A stretch of DNA of 64,000 nt from an uncultured Anaerotignum sp. (GTDB taxonomy: Bacteria > Bacillota > Clostridia > Lachnospirales > Anaerotignaceae), in contig CAJTQX010000009.1 in NCBI GenBank assembly GCA_910578425.1, positions 1 through 64,000 of the forward strand, read 5' to 3'. Positions 59,894-64,000 of the stretch are shown here, piece by piece; the first letter of the stretch is position 1; the number at the start of each line of letters is the position of its first letter. The position numbers and the translations under genes are program-made. The notes under the pieces are model-generated. The model did no database searches and had not been told where the DNA came from. It was given only the letters and a program-made list of their open reading frames with translations.

Positions 59894-60480
59894 ACGGTTT
59901 CCTCCCCCTTTGCCCGCGCTTTCTTCCAGCATTTATAGCACATCGGGCGATATGCTTCATTTCCACCCAGAAAAACCTGCTCTCCCTCTGTTACGACATT
60001 CCCGTCACTGTCCAGACGGGCATTTACCATTGCTTTGCCGCCGCAGGTGCAGACGGTTTTCAGCTCCGTAATGGAATCCGCAAGCTCAAAAAGTCTCGCG
60101 CTCCCCGGGAACAGCTTCGTCTGGAAATCCGTCCGCAGGCCAAAGCAAAATACCGGCACATTGTACTGATCTACCACATCGCGCAGCTGTTCAATCTGAT
60201 CCGGCGTAAAAAACTGCGCCTCGTCTGCAATAATCACGTCATAAAATTCACGTTCCCTGTCCCGAAATGTCTGAAACAGATCCGTTTCGGCTGCAATCGC
60301 ATCAGCCTTTTCCTCCAACCCAATGCGGGAATAGACCTTGTCCACGCCATAACGCGTATCTGCCGCAGGTTTGATGAGCCAGACCCTCATTCCCTGTTCT
60401 TCATAATTAAATTTTGTCGTCAACGCCTGTGCGGATTTTGAACTCCCCATCACGCCGAACCTGAAATATAATTTTGCCAT
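59890..60480 (-). CDS. tdk: Thymidine kinase
   Basis: A 196-residue type II thymidine kinase phosphorylating deoxythymidine. It has the P-loop region GVMGSSKSAQALT, the Walker B-like DVIIADEAQFF, and the zinc-binding lasso with CTCGG and CYKC cysteine pairs. The P-loop reads GxMGSSKS in place of the more usual GxMFSGKS, a variant also seen in other Firmicutes. GGAGGAAG precedes the ATG. It is co-translated with the HD phosphohydrolase. Confidence 0.95.
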   Translation of the reverse strand: MAKLYFRFGVMGSSKSAQALTTKFNYEEQGMRVWLIKPAADTRYGVDKVYSRIGLEEKADAIAAETDLFQTFRDREREFYDVIIADEAQFFTPDQIEQLRDVVDQYNVPVFCFGLRTDFQTKLFPGSARLFELADSITELKTVCTCGGKAMVNARLDSDGNVVTEGEQVFLGGNEAYRPMCYKCWKKARAKGEETV

Positions 60481-60657
60481 TTCTTCCTCCCGCTATCCAG
60501 CTTATTTGCTTTTCCGGCAACCATCATACCACAAAACGGTGAAAGAATCAAAAAAAGCTTTCGCAAAAGTGAAAATCCTGCTATAAAGCATTCTCTTTTT
60601 CTCAACAATCGTCAGAGACAAACTCCATAGAGTGCGCAATAACCACCATATACAAAC

Positions 60658-60683
60658 AGAAAGAGCCTTCACAGGCTCTTTCT
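60658..60683. terminator. Hairpin upstream of tdk
   Basis: AGAAAGAGCC and GGCTCTTTCT arms around a six-base loop, with weak T content after each side. There is no gene directly before it on the plus strand, so it may end an unrecognised short transcript. Confidence 0.45.
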
Positions 60684-60958
60684 TAAAAGGGGAGGGTATG
60701 TATTACTATGTTATTTGCCGTCCTTTCTGAAGGACAATTTAATCATAAAATATTATTGTGAATGTGGTATGTAGGGTTTGTGAACTTTTTGTAAACTTTA
60801 TCCATCACTCCGCAAACTTCCTTATTTCGCTGTTTTTTATAAAATACAGCAGTGAAAAAACAAACCGGAGCAGCTCATTCATGGATACTTTTTTCATTCC
60901 TTCCCTTTTTTTTGTGAAAAAATAAGTCGGTATTTTTCGTCTCATTTGCATTTTCTGA

Positions 60959-60987
60959 TTGCTTTGCGGCACAGTATGGTATATGAT
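60959..60987 (+). promoter_or_regulatory. rnr promoter
   Basis: -35 TTGCTT (60959-60964), 17-base spacer, -10 TATGAT (60982-60987). It gives a leader of about 125 bases before the rnr ATG. Confidence 0.6.
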
Positions 60988-61119
60988 AGGAAAAGACTGC
61001 CTGTGCAGTCAAAACCATCCCTGTTAAATTTGACGCCTTTTTACCGCATTGAATCCGCCCAACAAAAAAGCGGCTGTTTTGCATAATAACCCCTACAAAA
61101 ATAAGGAGAACAGATATCT

Positions 61120-63285
61120 ATGGAAGAAATAACACTGATGAAAGAACGAAAAAAACGAATACTGGCTTATATGGAAAGCGAAGAATACCGCCCAATGAAG
61201 CGCAAGGAGCTGCGGACGATGCTTTCCGTACCAGCCGAAGACAAAGAAAAATTTGACACACTGCTGGACGAACTTCTTGCGGAGGGGCATATTTTCGAAA
61301 CAAAAAAAGGCAGAATTGCGGCAGCAAAAGAGCTGCAAATGGCTACCGGCACATTCAGCGGCCACAATCGTGGCTTTGGTTTTGTCACGCCCGATGAAGG
61401 TGGCGAGGACATTTTTATCCCCGCAAGCGAAACAAACGGCGCGATGCAGAAAGACCGCGTACTTTTCAAGGTCCTCCATAAAGCAGAGCCTGGAAAAAAG
61501 GCAGATGGCGTGGTCATACGCGTGCTGGAACGCGGCACAACGCACATCGTTGGCATTTATGAGGAAAGCCGTCGGCATGGGCGCAGCTTCGGCTTTGTGA
61601 CAGCGGATGACAAAAAAATATCGCGCGATATTTTTATCCCCAAAGAAAGCAGCGCAGGCGCAGTCACAGGGCATAAAGTTGTTGCGGAAATCACAGATTA
61701 CGGCGAGGACAGGCGCAACCCCGAAGGACGCGTTGTAGAAATATTGGGGCATATCAACGACCCCGGCGTGGATATCCTTTCCGTTATCCGCCAGCATGAC
61801 CTTGCGGTAGAATTTTCCGATGAGATATACCGCGAAATCGAGCATACAGAAGCAGATCCATCGCCGGAAGATCTGGCAAACCGAGAGGATTTGCGGGGCA
61901 TACTCACCATCACCATCGACGGAGAGGACGCGAAAGATTTGGATGATGCCGTTTCCCTCAAGCGGCTGGAAAACGGCAGCTTTCTGCTTGGCGTGCATAT
62001 CGCGGACGTTTCGCATTATGTGCGCGAACGAACGGAGCTGGACAGAGAGGCTTATGCGCGCGGCACAAGCGTTTACCTTGTGGACAGGGTCATTCCCATG
62101 CTGCCGCACAAGCTGAGCAACGGCATCTGCTCCCTGAACCCGCACGCGGACAGGCTGACGCTGAGCTGCATCATGGAGATTGACAAAAAAGGCAATGTCA
62201 CCGGACACAGGGTTGTGGAATCCGTCATTCATTCCGATTACCGTATGACATACAGCGCAGTCCGCGAAATATTGGAAGAAGGAACGCCCGCGCTTATGGA
62301 GGAATATGCGGAGATTCTCCCAATGCTTCGGGATATGGACGAACTGCGGCAGATATTGGGCGAAAAACGCAAGCGGCGCGGCGCAGTCAATTTTGATCTG
62401 CCGGAATCCAAAATCATACTGGACAAGGATGGGCACCCGACCGACATCCGCCCCTACGAACGCAGCATTTCCACCAACATGATCGAGGAATTTATGCTGG
62501 TCTGCAATGAAACCATTGCAGAGGATTTCTTTTGGCAGGAAATCCCCTTCCTGTTCCGCAGCCATACAGAGCCGGACGAAGAAAAGCTGGAAAAAATGGA
62601 GCAGTTCCTGCGCGGCTTTGGCTACCACCTGCGCAAAAAGGACGGAGAAATCCACCCCCGCGAAATCCAAAAGGTTTTGCAGGCAGCGGAAGGCACAGAC
62701 GAGGAACGCATCATCACTCGCATGGCACTGCGGAGCATGATGCAGGCGCGCTATACCGCGGAAAATACCGGACATTTCGGGCTGGCCGCAAAGTATTACT
62801 GCCATTTCACATCGCCCATACGCCGCTACCCCGACCTGGAGATCCATCGTCTGATTAAAAAGACGCTGCACGGCGAAATGGATGAAAAAAATGCGGCGGC
62901 GTACAACGCAAAAATGCCGGATATCGCAAAGCACTGCTCCCAGCGGGAACGCATTGCTGATGAAGCTGAACGCGATACAGACGCTTTGAAAAAAGTGGAA
63001 TATATGGAGGATAAAATCGGGAATGTGTATGAGGGTATTGTTTCCGGCGTAACAGGCTGGGGGCTGTATGTGGAGCTGCCCAATACCATTGAGGGCATGG
63101 TTCCTCTGGCACAGATGGACGATGATTACTACGAATTTGACGAGAAAAATATGCTTGTGTTCGGCAGACGGACAAAAAAAATCTACCGTCTTGGCGATCG
63201 CGTACTTGTCACAGTGGCAAAAGTTGACCGTATGATGGGGACGATTGACTTCATTTTTGAGGAGGATTTCGCGCCGCTGGATTAA
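61120..63285 (+). CDS. rnr: Ribonuclease R
   Basis: A 721-residue 3'-5' exoribonuclease that degrades structured RNA. Order of domains: N-terminal winged helix (residues 1-65), two cold-shock OB folds (GTFSGHNRGFGFVTPDEG near 78 and RHGRSFGFVTADDKK near 150), the RNB catalytic domain (TIDGEDAKDLDDAVSLKR with its metal-binding aspartates; CHFTSPIRRYPDLEIHRL), and a C-terminal S1 domain (VYEGIVSGVTGWGLYVEL). The Lys-rich tail seen in some RNase R proteins is absent. The AAGGAG site is 12 bases from the ATG, slightly far. The secG and smpB neighbours often found beside rnr are not here. Confidence 0.96.
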   Translation: MEEITLMKERKKRILAYMESEEYRPMKRKELRTMLSVPAEDKEKFDTLLDELLAEGHIFETKKGRIAAAKELQMATGTFSGHNRGFGFVTPDEGGEDIFIPASETNGAMQKDRVLFKVLHKAEPGKKADGVVIRVLERGTTHIVGIYEESRRHGRSFGFVTADDKKISRDIFIPKESSAGAVTGHKVVAEITDYGEDRRNPEGRVVEILGHINDPGVDILSVIRQHDLAVEFSDEIYREIEHTEADPSPEDLANREDLRGILTITIDGEDAKDLDDAVSLKRLENGSFLLGVHIADVSHYVRERTELDREAYARGTSVYLVDRVIPMLPHKLSNGICSLNPHADRLTLSCIMEIDKKGNVTGHRVVESVIHSDYRMTYSAVREILEEGTPALMEEYAEILPMLRDMDELRQILGEKRKRRGAVNFDLPESKIILDKDGHPTDIRPYERSISTNMIEEFMLVCNETIAEDFFWQEIPFLFRSHTEPDEEKLEKMEQFLRGFGYHLRKKDGEIHPREIQKVLQAAEGTDEERIITRMALRSMMQARYTAENTGHFGLAAKYYCHFTSPIRRYPDLEIHRLIKKTLHGEMDEKNAAAYNAKMPDIAKHCSQRERIADEAERDTDALKKVEYMEDKIGNVYEGIVSGVTGWGLYVELPNTIEGMVPLAQMDDDYYEFDEKNMLVFGRRTKKIYRLGDRVLVTVAKVDRMMGTIDFIFEEDFAPLD

Positions 63286-63399
63286 CAGGCACAGCGGCGG
63301 AAGCAGACAGAATACTGTATCCTGTTTAACTTTTCTGTAATCCTCCTTGCCGTTGTCGGATTGGAACGCGCCGCTCTGATTGGCTGAAGCATCACAAAA

Positions 63400-63425
63400 G
63401 GGCAGAACCAAATACGGTTCTGCCC
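63400..63425 (+). terminator. Terminator after rnr
   Basis: GGGCAGAACC (63400-63409) pairs with GGTTCTGCCC (63416-63425). The A-run on the left side makes it a better terminator for the converging minus-strand gene than for rnr. Confidence 0.65.
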
Positions 63426-63487
63426 GAAAAGCAAAGCCTCATACAACTGTTAAAGATAAACCAAGTCACATGATTTATCCTGCAAAT

Positions 63488-63964
63488 TCAGCAATCCCAA
63501 TCCGCTTTTGATAAACCTAATAAAGTTTTGTATCTTCTGATGCGCTCCTGTCTCTGCGCCCTCTGTTCATTTTGGGTGAACATTTTATTTTCTGTACGAT
63601 TCCTTTCAATAACTGTCCATCCCGTTTTTTCAATGATGTTGATTTGCACATCGAAACTCCAATTACTTACGGCGTATTCAGAGTCATAGATTTCCCCCGG
63701 CTCTTCTTCCGCATTTACAATGATTACATTTCCATCACCAGGGTAGATGGAGTAATCCAGTCCAATCGCTATAATCCCACTGACTGCCCCTAATTCCGGA
63801 TGGCTTATCTTTACTATTTCCGCCCTGATTTCATGGTCATAATTTTCCGCTGACAGTCCATTCGTGAAATAACTGCAATCCTTTGTCAGGTAAAAGAAAT
63901 CCATATCCCCAACCACAACAGACTGGTCTAACTCATACCAATATGGTTCCCATTTTACAATCAT
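63488..63964 (-). CDS. Hypothetical protein, unknown function
   Basis: A 158-residue soluble protein. Residues 1-110 are mixed beta-like and acidic (IAIGLDYSIYPGDGNVIIVN); the last 40 are strongly basic and Gln/Arg-rich (QNEQRAQRQERIRRYKTLL), probably a helix. There is no signal peptide or membrane segment. AAAGGAG is correctly spaced before the ATG at 63964. The gene upstream lies beyond the window. The small size and acidic front half could fit an immunity protein, but nothing in the sequence proves this. Confidence 0.7.
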   Translation of the reverse strand: MIVKWEPYWYELDQSVVVGDMDFFYLTKDCSYFTNGLSAENYDHEIRAEIVKISHPELGAVSGIIAIGLDYSIYPGDGNVIIVNAEEEPGEIYDSEYAVSNWSFDVQINIIEKTGWTVIERNRTENKMFTQNEQRAQRQERIRRYKTLLGLSKADWDC

Positions 63965-64000
63965 TGCCCGTTCTCCTTTAGAAGTTCCGATTTGCGGTTT

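Larger units (their letters stand above)
60481..61119. other. Intergenic region before rnr
   Basis: About 640 bases. It contains a perfect 10-base-arm hairpin (AGAAAGAGCC at 60658-60667 and complement at 60674-60683), a small GTCCTTTCTGAAGGAC palindrome at about 60719-60734, the rnr promoter, and an AT-rich stretch. A minus-strand frame of about 69 codons (60875-61084) lacks a ribosome site and is not called. The sequence after the hairpin starts AAAAGGGGAGGG then ATG, but that frame stops after nine codons. Confidence 0.4.

Noticed and set aside
60875..61084. A minus-strand 69-codon frame upstream of rnr
   Set aside because: No ribosome site; it covers the rnr promoter and leader, and its composition is unremarkable.
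61093..63411. A minus-strand open frame of more than 770 codons antisense to rnr
   Set aside because: It is the mirror of a clearly identified RNase R gene, has a Cys/His/Phe-rich composition typical of antisense frames, no ribosome site and no recognisable domain.
1..64000. CRISPR array, prophage, restriction-modification or complete insertion sequence
   Set aside because: No regularly spaced repeats, cas genes, phage structural genes, integrase or transposase are visible; the repeats found are single, short and non-coding.

Overview
The window looks like a chromosomal segment of an anaerobic, endospore-forming Firmicute of class Clostridia, probably near Lachnospirales. The support is a complete spoIIIAA-AH operon, clostridial operon order (nusB-xseA-xseB-ispA-dxs-tlyA-nadK-argR-recN), rubrerythrin and a 2-oxoacid:ferredoxin oxidoreductase, strong AGGAGG-type ribosome sites, a T-box and a lysine riboswitch. 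The species assignment is inference. No prophage, complete insertion sequence, CRISPR array or rRNA operon is visible; the only tRNA is tRNA-Cys. Most of the window is housekeeping genome, and the unusual material sits in intergenic elements, small genes and unusual fusions.

Layout. 0.3-6.4 kb (mostly minus): yebC, a T-box-controlled archaeal/eukaryotic-type proS, tRNA-Cys, yigZ, two small genes (one with a possible spore-protein GPR cleavage motif), floA and nfeD. 6.6-14.7 kb (plus): lexA behind a candidate operator, nadE, then a shikimate operon aroF-aroB-aroA-aroC plus a fused chorismate mutase/type II dehydroquinase. 14.8-17.6 kb (minus): a class III aminotransferase and a YkvI-like transporter. 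18-23.3 kb: an AI-2E-family exporter (plus), then rubrerythrin and a two-gene 2-oxoacid:ferredoxin oxidoreductase (minus). 23.5-26.8 kb (plus): a small membrane protein, an exporter fused to a HAD domain that has lost its nucleophile, tcdA and a short-chain dehydrogenase. 26.9-30.9 kb (plus): lysine riboswitch, asd, dapA, dapB and a nucleoside phosphorylase.

30.9-47.6 kb (all minus): two tandem paralogous surface proteins, then a long block that reads spoIIIAA-AB-AC-AD-AE-AF-AG-AH, asp23-like, nusB, xseA, xseB, ispA, divergent PAP2, dxs, tlyA, nadK, argR, recN. Spore-channel assembly is thus next to isoprenoid precursor supply, RNA modification, arginine control and DNA repair. Two copies of a 48-bp repeat (44 of 48 identical) supply the stop codons of spoIIIAE and spoIIIAD.

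47.8-54.4 kb: a LytTR regulator, an SGNH hydrolase and a frameshifted SUKH gene (plus), then mraZ-rsmH-ftsL-PBP (minus) with a 10-bp-periodic MraZ operator. 54.5-55.3 kb holds two small genes: a 41-codon frame (minus) with its own consensus promoter and terminator, and a 57-residue exported or anchored peptide (plus) behind three 11-bp direct repeats. 55.5-60.5 kb: a zinc-ribbon/TPR protein (plus), then a ktrB-ktrA-GNAT-hypothetical operon and tdk-HD phosphohydrolase (minus), separated by a hairpin-rich repeat. 61-64 kb: rnr (RNase R, plus) and an unknown gene (minus).
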